From positions 266,001-320,000 of the forward strand of contig CAJNDS010000624.1 in NCBI GenBank assembly GCA_905221605.1: a stretch of 54,000 nucleotides of DNA, read 5' to 3'. The notes beneath the pieces were generated by a model. That model was not told the DNA's origin, made no database searches, and saw only the letters and a program-made list of their open reading frames with translations. Shown here piece after piece: positions 22,615-34,336 of this stretch (positions are counted from its first letter, which is position 1; each line of letters begins with the position of its first letter). This stretch comes from Symbiodinium natans. Lineage: Eukaryota; Sar; Dinophyceae; Suessiales; Symbiodiniaceae. The position numbers and the translations under genes were made by a program.

Positions 22615-23740
22615 TCTGGAGTGGACTTTGAAGCCTTAAGGCTGTAGGTCCAGACATTTAAAGACTCAAAATCTGAAAGCCCCCAACCCCAGTCGGAACC
22701 GAAACCCCTAAACCCAAATCCCCCCAGGCCCTCAGCCACTCAGCCTCCAGATCGTAATCGTAGAGATCCTAGGCTCTGTGACAAGCGCTTGAGGGTGATG
22801 GAGGCTCGTGCTTGGGGCTTGTAAACTTAACAGGCGCCGTCGTTCACCCGCTCCGAGTGGATTGCTGTATCAGCATTGTTTGTTTGAAAAGCTCTTGATT
22901 GTGTTGTGGTCTGCTTTTTGACAGGCGGTGCATAGCCATGGACCCCCCCACCCCCTAGTGGATTTGAGCGTTAAGCTGGTTTCTCTGGAGATGCTTGCGT
23001 GCTCGTGCTGCATCTGCCTTACAAGCGCTTTCGCTGGGACCAAGGTGGCAAGTGGACAGGTAGGGAAACGTTTGTCTGGCTGACGCTTCAGGAGGTTCAG
23101 TCCAAAAAGGCTCTCGAAACAGCCGGATCGAAGCTGGTGATTATTTTCTGGGTGCAGCCTTACATTGGACAGAAGACAGCTTTAAAAGGAACAGTGCAGA
23201 GGTAAAACCACGGGCAACATCAACAACTGGGAGTAGACCACTAAGATCACGGATGTCGACCCAATTCATGCAAATCCAATGGGGACCGGATTGAAGATTG
23301 CAAACTGCAAAGGTTTCGGGGGAAGCTCCAATCTTCCGCCATTAGCCCGAACGGTATCCAATCGGTCTCGATCCTGACGTTCCTATGGGTTCACAGGTTT
23401 GTCAAATTGAAAAATCTTCAAATGAACTTACTTCCTTGCGTCGGATGCTCGTGGAGGCTTGTCTTTTTTACTTTAGCCTACATATGGAATTGCTTTTGTT
23501 GAGGTTCGGATATAGCTATATCTTGTTCTCGCAATGTCTGTTTGTTTGTTTATTTGTTCATCGGCAAGGTTAGCCAGTAACAAGCGTGGCGAACTTATTC
23601 AAACAAATGGCTTGGCCAATGCCTTGGCTCCCGGCTCCCTTTTCCACTGCGCCACCTCCCTCCTGTGAGAGATTACTGTGCCTCCGTGCTCATATCTCGC
23701 TCTCTCTCTCTCCGCAACATAGCAATACAATAGATACGCA

Positions 23741-24001
23741 CATATACATATATATATATACACCTATGAACATAAGCATAATTAAAAAAAAAAACAGAAT
23801 ATGAGTATAAATATAAATATATATATACATATATGTAAATGTATATGTAAATGCAGATGTAAATGTGAATGGACATATAAATATAAATATAAACATAAAT
23901 ATAATAATAACTTTAAATATGAATAGAACTATAAACTTAAATATAAATATGAATATAAACATAACATGTAAATGTCAATATATATATATATATATATATA
24001 T
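23741..24001. repeat. AT-rich low-complexity block
   Basis: ATATAAATATAAAC-like units ending in a pure (TA)n run. Base composition is very different from the surrounding GC-balanced DNA. Confidence 0.9.
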
Positions 24002-25950
24002 GTGGAGCTCTTGGCGAGTGTCGATCTCGAGGTCACCATTGGCGGCCAGCGCTCCTGCATCTGTGGCTGAAGGATGGATTTCCATGAGCCGCAAGAAGAC
24101 TGAAACCCTAAAGCCTAAACCCTTAACTTAACCCTAAGCCCTAAGCCCTAAACCCTAAGCCCTAACTCCTCCAACTTGACGACCCATAAAGGCAAACAAA
24201 CTTCGGGGAACCTGCGCCACGAAGTCTCCAAGTTGCCATATCTGGCTGGGTTTACTGAACGAACCCCAGGGTCCGCTTGAGGGGTGTTTCTTCTCATAAC
24301 CCCTCCGCGGAAATGCGCGGCTCCACTTCTCAGTAGAAACGGAAAGCAATAACCAGGCTCGGATTAGCCCGAAGCCCAGAACCCAAAGGAGGGACAGCCA
24401 GCCGGGCGCCTGCCCCGATTGCCGCCATCACGTCTTGCGACCGAAAGCCTGTGGGGATGGAGAATTTTAAGCTTTAGAACCCAAAGATGACTAGCTCTTG
24501 CGACGCAGCAGCAAACTTAGAGAGTTGCTTTTGGGAAAAACGTCTGTACTCACATGAAGACTATTGGGACTAGTACTTCCAAACCGTCTCAAGCCACCGC
24601 GGCTCATTTGATCCACCAATGACTCAGACATACTGAGGCCCCAAGATACCCATCATCATGGCCTCCGAAATAAAAGATGAATCGGGCTGCTGTTCTCCAT
24701 ATGCTGGGGGTCCAGGAAAGACAGCCCTAGCCGGCAACTTCCAGACCCCTCAACACAGAAGCAGGCTGAAACCCCGCCGAGCCTGAAGCACTCAAACGCG
24801 CCAACGAGAACGCAACACTTTTTCCGGGCTCAGACGAGGTTTCACGGTTTACCTGGACCAATACGACTGGCCTATAATCCTCAACACGATTTGTAGGGCA
24901 TTTGGGTGATGTTTCTGATTCTTGGAGCTCAGGGTGTGAATATACCAGGGCGCAGGAAACAGACAAAATTTCGCCTAGCTTTTCACATAACCTTCCCCAT
25001 CAAACATCAACGCAGGCTACCTGTCGAGCTGTGAGCTTCCGCCCCTGTAGCCTTAACAGAAGTTGATGGGGGTGGGCTGATGCCCTGCTCACAAAAACTT
25101 TCAATTTCTGGACCCCAAACAAACTCTTGCATTGCACCCTTAGGCAGGAATCTACAAACGAATCAGCCTTTGTGCAGCCGCCCGTCACGGACGCAGGAGG
25201 CGCGGAACTTCGTCCGTGCCCTGCCCGGCCAGCAAGATAAAGGCATTGACAGATGCGCGAGATGGCAGAACTTCACTTTGCAACTCTACAAAATTCGCAA
25301 GACCTCGAAATTCAAAAATACTTCAACTCAACTCAATTCCCGAATCCTCAACTCCTGAAGCTTCAAACTCAGCTTCTCCTAGACGCTGAAGGACTGACTG
25401 CTCTTGCGGTGAGGATCCCGTCTGTTGAGGTGAAGTTCGAGTGAAACGCACAGGCAGGCAGTCTAACAAACATGTTGCCAGTTGGTAGCCTGCTTTGGCG
25501 TACAAAGAGGGGGCTGCTGAGAAGATAGCAGGCTGTTGAGAAACGGTGTTTTTCCCAGAAGATTGGGATTTGCTCAGGGTTCTCGGCAGATTCCACAACC
25601 CCCCTGAGGCACTATCTCCAAGCCCCCAACAAAACAAACGTCTTAATTAACATTGTTTGTGTCAAGGCCTCGCTGGCTGAGCTTCAGGAGAGTCCCAGAC
25701 TTCGGCAGCCTCCCCTGAGAGAAAGAGCGCCCGAAGCTCAGTTTAGGGTCGGACCATAAACTTCCTGGGACCCTTTGCAGATCTGGTCGCTCTGTCAGGT
25801 GCTTAGGTGGCTTGTCTTTGGGATCGCTCTCTGACGAGCACAGCTGACGAAGGGTGCACACCGGTACACCAAGAATTACTGGGTGTGCTCCCCGTCCCCA
25901 GCCCTGCAAAGGCCCCCGAAAAACCCGCAAGCCCCGGAACCCCGGCGCAC

Positions 25951-25999
25951 GGTGCAGCGCCCGGGCCGAAGGCCAGGCGTCGGCCGAGGACACGGCGGC
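25951..25999 (-). CDS. Candidate 49-nt exon
   Basis: The minus frame reads AAVSSADAWPSARALH between acceptor CATGAAGAG and donor GTGCGCCGGGG. The flank to the right is a long TTTAGGG tract, i.e. CCCTAAA upstream of the acceptor in the sense orientation. The plus strand also offers an AG/GT-bounded frame whose donor would be GTTTAGGG, so the strand is uncertain. Confidence 0.35.
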
Positions 26000-26021
26000 C
26001 TCTTCATGGGCCCAAAACCCT

Positions 26022-26098
26022 AGGTTTAGGGTTTAGGGTTTAGGGTTTAATTAGGGTTTAGGGTTTAGGGTTTAGGGTTCAGGGTTCAGGGTTCAGGG
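26022..26098. repeat. TTTAGGG tract with TTTAATTAGGG junction
   Basis: About seven TTTAGGG units, one TTTAATTAGGG junction and three TTCAGGG units at the right end. Confidence 0.9.
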
Positions 26099-26574
26099 CC
26101 CTAAACTTCCTAAACCCTAAGCCCGCTCTGGGTTTTCGCGCCCAGCACACATCCACAAGCAGCCCCCACGGCTGGGAACCCCCGTTTGTTGCTTGCGAGA
26201 TTGAGTTTCTCCTACCTGGGAAAACAAATCAAAGGCTTGGAGGATACTCACCTCAATAGGGAGCATTTCTAGGGGGTATAAGGCTCATTTAGTCCAAGGT
26301 AGGTGCACTGGCGGGCTTTTCCCAACTGGACTTCAACAACGAAGGCGAGGCACCAACCGCCCTTTTGGGACAGTGCTCTGCGCAATGAGGCGGTGCCAAG
26401 ACGCGCGATGACAAAAGCTTCTGGCCCATTTTCCTGCATATATCATGCAGGGTCCTGGTGCACAGAGAGCTTTAAAAAATTTGACAAGGGTCTACCGGCT
26501 CCCAGTGAATTAATGGAAGACCGTGCGCCCTAGCCCAAAACCATCCGAACCCGAATACCCTGAAAGCACTGGGA

Positions 26575-29500
26575 TTACTGGGAGCCGCTTTGAGCAGAGG
26601 CTGCATGAGAGCTGCTTTGAGCAGAGGCCGCACTTGAGTTCCCCAGGGGACAATATCGGGTCAAAACAACATACACAACAACATCTGTGAAGAAGGACAC
26701 GATCATGAACCTTGACTGCTCAAGGGACCACTGAAAGTTAAAAGCAAGACTACACTGACTACACCTGAGCCCCAAAACAAAACAAGTGGAATTCATGCCC
26801 AGGAGCACGCTGCTGGCAAGAAAGGCATTCGGCCAGAAAACAAAGTAGGTTCCTTGCTGGAGTAGGTGACCCGTGAACACATTGAGGATGCCAAGGACAT
26901 TGACGATGAGCCAGTTGCCTCCATAGCATCTAAGCCGCAAGTTTGGAAGCACAACACCTAAGACCAAGGACCCCTTAACTCTAAGCTGCATTCCTGTCAT
27001 TAACGAAGAAGCACTTCCCATACTTAAGAGCCTTCAAGCCCTGCACCCTAAACCCTAAACCACACACACCATGCCCTGGGCCCCCACAAGCCCTGCCTCC
27101 CTTGCTCTGCCACATCGCCAGCCTCGTGGCCAGGAAGCGGATGTTGGGGATGTCAGGAAAAAGGTTTAAAGGATTATAGGGTTCCCTAGATCCTAAGGCC
27201 CCCCAAACACCCGAAATCAGGGTTTCTTAACCACAACCCTACTAAGCCCTATACATCCTACGACCCTTCGCCCGAAAAACACACATGGTGAAGAGTTATT
27301 GGTGTCCCCGTCCCTCCTCCTTCTCCCCCTGCTTTCTTCCAGTGCTAAGCTAGACTTTCCAGAAACCTAGGAACGAAATCAAGGCCCTAAACGGAGAACA
27401 CACCCCTGAATAATCAACCCTGAATCAACCCTAGAAAAGTCGAAGAAGTGAGGGATACAAAATTGTAGACTGATTCCCGAGCTAATCGGAAGTGATCTTG
27501 GCAGGGCTGATAAGGCTCTGAAGGGCTTAAGACTTAGATGGCTCTTCCGGGCTTCGAGGAGTTGTAGGGCTTGGAGTTTACAGGGCTTTCAGTCTTTGCA
27601 GGGAATGGGGCTAGTACTAGTAAAAGCTTGGAGTCGATGAATGATTTTGGCCGGGTGTACCTTCAGGTCCCTCACACCGTGAGCCCTCTGCGCTGCTGAA
27701 GGTACTTTGGAATGGCACGAACTTGTATTGAGGTCGCTATCGTTGTAGGTTCCACGACCCGAGATGTGGCTCAGGACTCAACGCCCCTGTGCCTGCCGAG
27801 CACGATGTAACGGACAGGCATAATCCAACAGGTCCAGGCCACGCCTCGCAGGACGCAACGTCTGACTTGACAATGTTTTTTAAAGATTCCGTTCTGGTCG
27901 CTGCAAAGATGCTTGGGATGTTGTTGTTCTGATGCGTTGGCAGACACCCATGACTTTTTTGTGAGGCTCTCATAAGGACATGACGTGCTTATCTGAATGT
28001 GTTCTGGCTGCTGTCACAGCCGAAGCCCAGCCCCGATCCTGACAAGGCCAATCCAGCTGCGAAAACAGCATCTCCGGCGTGGGCTCGGGAGACGGCAATA
28101 TCCAAATGACCCCAGAGAACGAAGGTGGAGAACACCACAAGCCTTGCGCTCAAGCTTGCAAGTACCCGAAACTCAATTCTAAGCCAAGTGAGCTATGCTG
28201 CAGTGAAAACTGAGCGATGCAGCCAGGAGGCCAGGTATAGCCCATGGGCACTCGCAGAAGTTGAGCGACGCATAGGTCACGCACATCGGTGCGGACAGAC
28301 TCCTCGAACGCTTGCACGGAGCCGAACCACCGGCTGATGCACTGCGAAAGCATTTCTCTGTCGCAAGGAATCGGGATGCCGTTTTCCTTGGGCTGGTATG
28401 GCTGTTGGAGCGCTGGAAACCGAGATTTTAAATCCAAAATCAGGGCTTGAGCAGACTCAAACCATTGCTAGGTATGAGCTACAAAGAAAGCAAAGCGTTG
28501 CTGGCCAGTGCCCATGTGCCACATGGCCTATGGAGCAGCAGTTGGCCTGAACAGTGTCCCACGAAAAGTTTCGGCACTCGTCTTCCACGGTGACAATGTC
28601 CTTGAGGAGTCGTCGGAAAATGAAGTTAAAAGCCACAGCCCAAAACGCCAAGGCGGCCACCTTCCCATACAGCAGGAGCCCATCAGATGGCAAGCAGATT
28701 TCGTAAAGCATGGAGGCCGATATAGCAACGATCATCCAGCAAGTCAGAGGCGCAAGCTCCAGCGGCTTCACTACCACTGGGATTGGCTTCACGTTTCTGT
28801 GGCTGCTCAGGAATGCAGCCAATTCGAATACGCACCACGCCCGCGACCTCAGTACGGACGCTTTGCCCGATTTGAGGCTGAATTTGCATTGGAGCAGCAT
28901 TCTCGCTCTGCCCCTCAATCCCCCGACAACCCCAGCATGTCCGAGTCAAAGATATCAGGCGGCTGTAATAAGCTGGGGCAGGTGCTTGGATCTCTGACAA
29001 ACTAAGCTCCCGACATGTAAGCCCGATCCCAAATGACGACCAAGGATTTGGAATTCTGCAGGAACGCCGCGATGTTCAAGATCCCCTCTGTCTTCAAGTC
29101 TGTGTCGCCCTGATGTATGCACGCCCGGTCCAGAAAGACCTCGAAGGGCTCATGAAACCCCAAAAACCCCAAAAACCTTAAACGGCGCCCGAGGAGGATT
29201 GGGCAGGGCCCCCCAGCTTAAGGTCTAGGACTCCAACAGGGCAGGGGCCCAGTGGGGGAGCCCAATGAGCCCCTGCCTGGTCCTTGGAGCGCCAGAAGAG
29301 GATGGTCAAGAAGGCGGCCAGAACTCCGCTCAGGAGCGACCAAGGACTGGTTTTGAGCCTCCGGTGTTGGGTTCAGGAGTGGCTTAGGATGGTTTATTGG
29401 TTCAGACCTTAGGGGTTTTTCGGGTTTTGAGGGTGCAGGGTTCTCCCGCAGACCGCGGCTCAGGTGCACCTTCCAAATGTCTCCAAATGTCTGGCTGGTG

Positions 29501-30769
29501 TGTGATGTGGGGGGGGGGGGGGGGGGGGGGGGGGGGGTGAGAGGGGGTTTGAAGGACATTCGCGGCCTGGCGTTTCGGGTTCAGGTGTTGCTTCGAATTG
29601 CTGGAACCACTCTGATCTGTTCTAAAGATTAAATACTTAAGGAATGCCTTGGGCAGGTTGTACAGGGTAGTTAAACAACCGAAAGCCCGAACTGGGACTC
29701 ACCGAGCAGCACTTGAACTTCCGCCGTCTTGAAGGTGGCAGCTCTGGTCCAGGCCGGCAGGAGTTCCGTGTATGACAGAACTGACACGATCAAAGCCACA
29801 ATGCATCCGACCACAGAAGCCGCCTTGCCGTTTTTCCTCGATCGTGGTCTACTTAACTAGGGATTTAGAGCTTACTAGGGCGGAGGTGTCTCGAAGCCGC
29901 GAGTCTGATAGCGCGAAACAGAAACGCAGAGGGTCCACTTACAGTACCATTCTTGACTGAGGTACCTCCAAAACCCGATACTTATCAGTTTGCTTGTAGG
30001 CAGCCTATTCCACACTGGTATTGCAAGTGGTCCGATCTAGCAAACACGTTGCCAAAGCAGAGTTGTGCGTCAGCATCAGGAGGAGCCAAACTTTAGAGTT
30101 TGCCGACGTGTGCCAGTTGTGCGACCAGAACTCCTGGATGGTCTCGACGGAGGAGCCTTTAGAGCCACGGAGTCGAAAAACGCTGACCCTGAGAAATCTG
30201 ATTCATTGGGCCCCTTTTCGGGTCCTGCACACCCCAGTTCTAGAACCTGAGCCTGAAGAATTAGCAGTATGAGCCCCGAATATCAGCCTCCCATATCCAC
30301 CCATAGCACCCTTCCTTCAAACAAAAAAGGCCTAGGACTTCGGGAAAGTTACCGGGGCAGTAAGGAAGGATCAACCCTTCTTGCGAGGTCGGGAGGCCCA
30401 GCTGATACAGCTTCTCGGGATCCACGTCCTTCATCCTGGAAACAGAGGTTTGGGATCTAGGAAGGGCGTTTAGAGCTTGAAAAGGTGGTGGGTACAGGGT
30501 GCATAGGTTCAGAATCTGAAAAGGCCGGGAGGCCCAGAGTAGGGTAGGCTCAGGGCTAAGATTCAGGACCCCACAAAAGCCCAGTAGGTAAGCAACCCTT
30601 GACAAGATCCCACACAGCTGCCCCCAGATCAAATCGCGACGAGCGTTTGCCGAGGCCGCAAAGCCACCCAAATCCTGGAACTTCGGACCCCCAAGCCCAC
30701 CACCCATAATCATACTTGTAATAATAAAAAATAAGAATAATTAGTAATAATAATCATCATAATCATAGC

Positions 30770-30809
<40 letters not shown>

Positions 30810-31493
30810 GCAACAACAACCTTACACCCTGAACCCGAAAAGCCATGCCCCAAGTGCCTTAGAACGGCCCCGAAGTCTTGCAGGACTCGGCCGGCAGGGG
30901 CGGCACGAAGAACGCCTCCAGGGCCCGAAAGCATGAGTCTGGGATTTCAGCCTCCATAGACCCTAAGCCCTAAACCCTAAACCCTAAACCCTGTACCCTA
31001 AACCCCAAACCCTAAACCCCAAACCGACCAGCAACCCGGCTCCCTGAGAGGGAGACCGTGGCCTTGCTTCCCCACATCCTTCTGTTCACGGCTGCAGGGT
31101 CTCAGGTTCAAGCCAGAATCCCCCCCCAGTTTTGGCTCGACTTCCTTTTTGTTTTGTTGTTTTTGTTTGGCGGGGGGGGGAGGGGGGCGGGCTGGAACTA
31201 TGGGGGGGGGGGGGGGAGTTCTCGGTGTAAGTCCCGACACTTGTTGAAGGGCTTCTGAGCTTCGTCTAAATTATGGAGACTTGTGCTTCCAATTTTTTGT
31301 GTAGCAGGCATCGTTTGTAGTGTGAGAAGCAACCCCCCAGCCACCCACCCCGAACGAACGCCAATGTGCCTCCCCCGCCACCCTAAACCCTAAACCCCAA
31401 ACCCCAAATCTAAGCCCAGCCTGGACGAGTGGCCCGCCGGCTGGTAACAAGGTCGACGATGTCCTTGTAGATCCTCGGCTGCGCTTCTGGGGG
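26575..31493 (-). CDS. Dinoflagellate polytopic membrane protein with EFWSH and VFELAAF motifs (about 13 exons)
   Basis: I recognise this as a member of a large family of multi-pass membrane proteins from dinoflagellate genomes; its function is unknown. Exons in order: 31493-31421, 31091-31029, 30915-30866, 30674-30616, 30435-30376, 30188-30075, 29836-29703 (or 29708), 29346-29277, 29148-29015, 28847-28523, 28392 to about 28220, about 28150 to 27990, and a last open stretch 27021-26575 with stop. Phases agree across all of the first ten joins except 29703/29346, which needs a GC donor at 29708. Landmarks: KDVDPEKLYQLGLP; VETIQEFWSHNWH; NGKAASVVGCIVALIV (membrane segment); PWSLLSGVLAAFLTILFW (membrane segment); FLDRACIHQGD; SLVVIWDRAY; RAWCVFELAAFLSSH; two further membrane segments; CCSIGH; IPCDREMLSQCISRWFGS; VVFSTFVLWGHLDIAV. 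The last stretch is hydrophobic and ends with a Ser-Ala-Gln-rich tail; its link to this gene is inferred from position only. No start codon is assigned. GC donors fit at 30074 and 29276. Confidence 0.8.
30770..30809. repeat. (ATA)n microsatellite
   Basis: About 13 ATA units, inside the 30865-30675 intron of the membrane protein gene. Confidence 0.95.
30958..31022. repeat. CCCTAAA / CCCCAAA tract
   Basis: In the minus sense the tract starts five bases after the donor at 31028 (GTCGGTTTGGGGTTTAGGG). Confidence 0.9.
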
Positions 31494-32142
31494 CTGGGCT
31501 GAGGATGAGCAGCCACTAATGTTGGAGCCGCTGTGGATTAGATGTCGTAGAAGCGGAAAGCTTCCTGACAAAACTGCTCTGCATCCTTAGTTGATTTGTT
31601 GAGGTAGTCCCCGATTTTCAAAACCTGATAATTTTATGCTGCAGCCGTCTGCGGCTTTCGTAATGCTTTCCCAGATCTCAGGCAAGCCATGACCTCAGGG
31701 CCTCACAACCCAGAGCCAGAGTTTAGGGCTTAGGAGGCAAGCTGAAATGGACATTTTCCAGGGGCATCGAAGCTACTCCTTCGGGATCCGAAGAGCCCCA
31801 GGCTCCCAAAGCTTCGGAGGATCACCCGGCTGTACAGGGGTCAGGGTTCATGGGGGTGGGGGGGGGGGGGGGTTGTAGGGTTTTTTGGGGGGTTACCGGG
31901 TTTCGAGGTTCGGGTTTAGAGGGCTCAGACCAACACCGCAAACCTGCCAAAGCCTATGAAACCTGCCGAGATGCCCTACTGGGCACTGGGGGGTTCGCCT
32001 ATACTGAATCCCCGATGCGAGGTGGGTTTCGGGGTGTTTGTGTGTGTGGTTTTGGTGTGTGGTTTCCGGGTTTTAGGGCTTCGTTTTGTTTTTGTTTTGG
32101 GTTCTTGGGGTTTTGGGGGTTCCTGTGTGATTACAAGCACCC
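31494..32142. other. Spacer between two minus-strand genes
   Basis: Lies between the stop at 32143 and the first exon recognised for the membrane protein gene. It holds G-rich degenerate repeats and a poly-G run (31858-31872). The 5' end of the membrane protein gene is probably here but not visible to me. Confidence 0.4.
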
Positions 32143-33077
32143 TTAAGGGTTTAGGGTTTCGGGTTGCGGGTTTAGGGCATCCAAGTCCAGGAGCTCGTCG
32201 TCGTCTGGCAGATCCTTTGGCCTGGAGCGCGTTCTTGGACCCGGGGGGGTGGGTTTTGGGCCGAGGGAACCCTGAGGCCACGAAAACAGGAAGCCAAAAC
32301 CTCCGCACCCTGAGCCAATGGGCCCGACCCATACCTCAACACCAGTAAGCCATCAGATGCGGAAACCCTTAAACCCCCTAAACCCTGAACTCTAAACCCT
32401 GAGCCCTAAAATCCTGAACCCTAAAAACCCTGAACCCTAAAACCCTGAACTCCAAAACCCGTAAACCCCACTCCAAGACCCTGAACCCTAAAACCCTGAA
32501 CCCTAGAACCCTTAACCCCTAAAACCCTGAACCCTAAACCCACAAGCTGAACTCAAGGCCCAGCCGCGCTTTTTCCGCTTCCGCGGGCGGGAGGCGCACG
32601 GACATGGCCGATGGAAAGCTACAACCCTTTCCCGATAGAGCGGTCCACAGCTGCCCTGGCAGCCTTGGACTTTAGGCATATACATATATATGTATATATA
32701 CTATATATATATATATGTACTATATAGATATATAGATAGATAGATAGGTGTCGAAATAATCGGGTTTTGAGAGGGCTTGACCTGGGATCGGCTTTTGGGA
32801 AAGTCTGGGAGGAAATGGGAACGGAACCGGCTATCAGGGCCCCAAGACGCTGCGAAATTCACGGTCTGAACGGCCACGGCGACACAATGAACACAGGGCA
32901 CCCCCCGAGCTAGGCCCCGAATTCCTTGAAGCCCTAAACCCTAAACCCTAAACCCTGTAACCCCTAAGCCCTAAACCCCAGACTAAACCCTATGATGTGC
33001 ACCTTCGGCTTCCCAAGCCGAGCCCTAAGCCCTTGAACCCGAACCCAGCAGATGCCTCGCTTGCTGTCGGCTCAACA
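32143..33077 (-). CDS. Four-exon 3' end of an unidentified gene
   Basis: Exons 33077-33045, 32909-32849, 32618-32544 and 32221-32143 join with matching phases at all three junctions. Peptide landmarks: LSRQQARHLL; VHCVAVAVQTVNFA; AMSVRLPPAEAEKARLGLEF; PKDLPDDDELLDLD (acidic). After this the frame runs on through a degenerate CCCTAAA tract, adding ALNPQPETLNP before TAA at 32145-32143. Introns begin GTTCGGG, GTCTTGG and GTGGGTTTAGGG and end CCTAG, TTGTAG and CTCCAG. No family recognised. The exons at 34.4 and 34.6 kb lie upstream on the same strand and may belong to it; the phases do not permit a direct join, so at least one exon would be missing. Confidence 0.6.
32366..32545. repeat. Telomere-like tract with 15-bp CCCTGAACCCTAAAA units
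   Basis: Alternating CCCTGAA and CCCTAAAA give a local 14-15-bp period. In the sense orientation it fills the 5' half of the 32543-32222 intron, starting at the donor. Confidence 0.85.
32675..32748. repeat. (TA)n / (TAGA)n microsatellite
   Basis: TA-rich run ending in GATA units, inside the 32848-32619 intron. Confidence 0.95.
32928..32988. repeat. CCCTAAA tract
   Basis: Lies inside the short 33044-32910 intron, nearer its 3' half and G-rich in the sense strand; this is an exception to the usual C-rich 3' end. Confidence 0.85.
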
Positions 33078-33286
33078 CTTGGAGCCCCATGATCCTCTGA
33101 TCCCCAACCGGAGGGTGTTTAACGAGTAGTGACTGAGCTAGTACCCTTCTGAGAACAAAGGGTCCATTCAGGGCATATTCCCCTTCGCTTATAGGATATA
33201 TCTGGCATAATCTCGGAAGCCATAAACAGTGTGACGTCGGGACCACGGCTAGTCTAGATACAGCTTCAGGCGTCGTTGTTCAGCCC

Positions 33287-33571
33287 TAATGTTGACTTCA
33301 CATTAGTGGATCCCGCCGCAATTGTAAAATCCCGCTGCCGGAACACAATAGTGTAGCCCGCCACAATTGTAAAATCCGACCCGGCAAATCCGGGTTTTAC
33401 GGGCGTGGTGCTACTACCTAACACTAAAACTAATAGTACGTCCTACCAGGATTTAGGCGAACATTATTGAGGAGGCCCTGGCCGGAGAGATTGATCAATG
33501 AAGGGGGGGGGGGAGGGGGGGGGGGAGGGGGGGGGAGGGGGGGGGGGTTTATTAATGCGAAGTCAACATTA
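33287..33571. mobile_element. 285-bp element with 19-bp terminal inverted repeats
   Basis: The ends TAATGTTGACTTCACATTA and its inverted partner differ at one position (A/G). Inside are a direct repeat (CAATTGTAAAATCC twice, about 50 bp apart), a hairpin (CCCGG..CCGGG flanked by GTAAAA..TTTTAC) and a long poly-G run near the right end (33,508-33,547). It has no open frame of note, so it looks like a non-autonomous DNA transposon (MITE-like). I see no convincing target site duplication. Confidence 0.65.
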
Positions 33572-34336
33572 TTGTCCCTCAACCGTGACTAGCTTTCCAA
33601 AGTTCCACTGAGCTTCCCCCCTCCCGCGGGATGTCTCTCTGCCGGGGCCTCCACTTGCGCCAGGCTACCCAGGAAGTGAGACTCCGCACCTGCGGCTTAG
33701 GGTCGAGTGCGGTATAGGGTCTTCGGTTTAGGCTTCGCAGTAGACACGACAAGAGGGGCCGTGCGCAAGACATGGATCAAGACTGTTCTGGGGCTACTGC
33801 CTCACCCAGCTTTCAATGCACAGCAGGCTCAAGGGCTCATGAGACACCAAAGGGCTGCCCCCGGCAAGCACTGCGCACGGTACATGCTGTTTCGGTACTC
33901 ATATGCAAATGCTACAAGGTTGCACTGGATGTAATATTTCTAGGGTCCATAATCACAAGTGTTTGAGTTTTTTCCTGCGAAGCAGTCTGTTTAGGGTTGT
34001 GGTTCAGGTTTGTGTTCAGGGTGGGTTCCAGGAATCTCCACAGCCCGGAAAATCCTGGAAGCTAAACTTGGCCGGTTCCATCTAAAGCTTTGTTGGATTT
34101 ACTTTCGAAACGAGGCCACAAACAAACTTCGTGGCAGGGCAGCCCACGCGCCAGCCGGAGTTTGGGGGGCTCCGGGGGCATGTCTTTATTTGCCGTGCAG
34201 GATTTGTTTGGGGGGGGGCACCGATTTAAGCCAGTGCAACATGATCATGCATCAAACGAACCGGAAAGAACGCACAACCTGGATGCCCCGCACGCGCAGC
34301 GCACTGCGTGCGACCTCGTCCTTGACGTTTTCCCAC

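Larger units (their letters stand above)
20966..25950. other. Gene-poor stretch
   Basis: Contains a foldback element (22.5 kb), an AT-rich low-complexity block (23.74-24.00 kb) and a CCCTAAA/CCCTAAG tract (24.10-24.17 kb). A minus-strand segment at about 21.30-21.17 kb (SIETSVGLEAERKAAFLRWF, ending in a stop) is protein-like and may be a terminal exon, but its acceptor is unclear. Confidence 0.4.
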
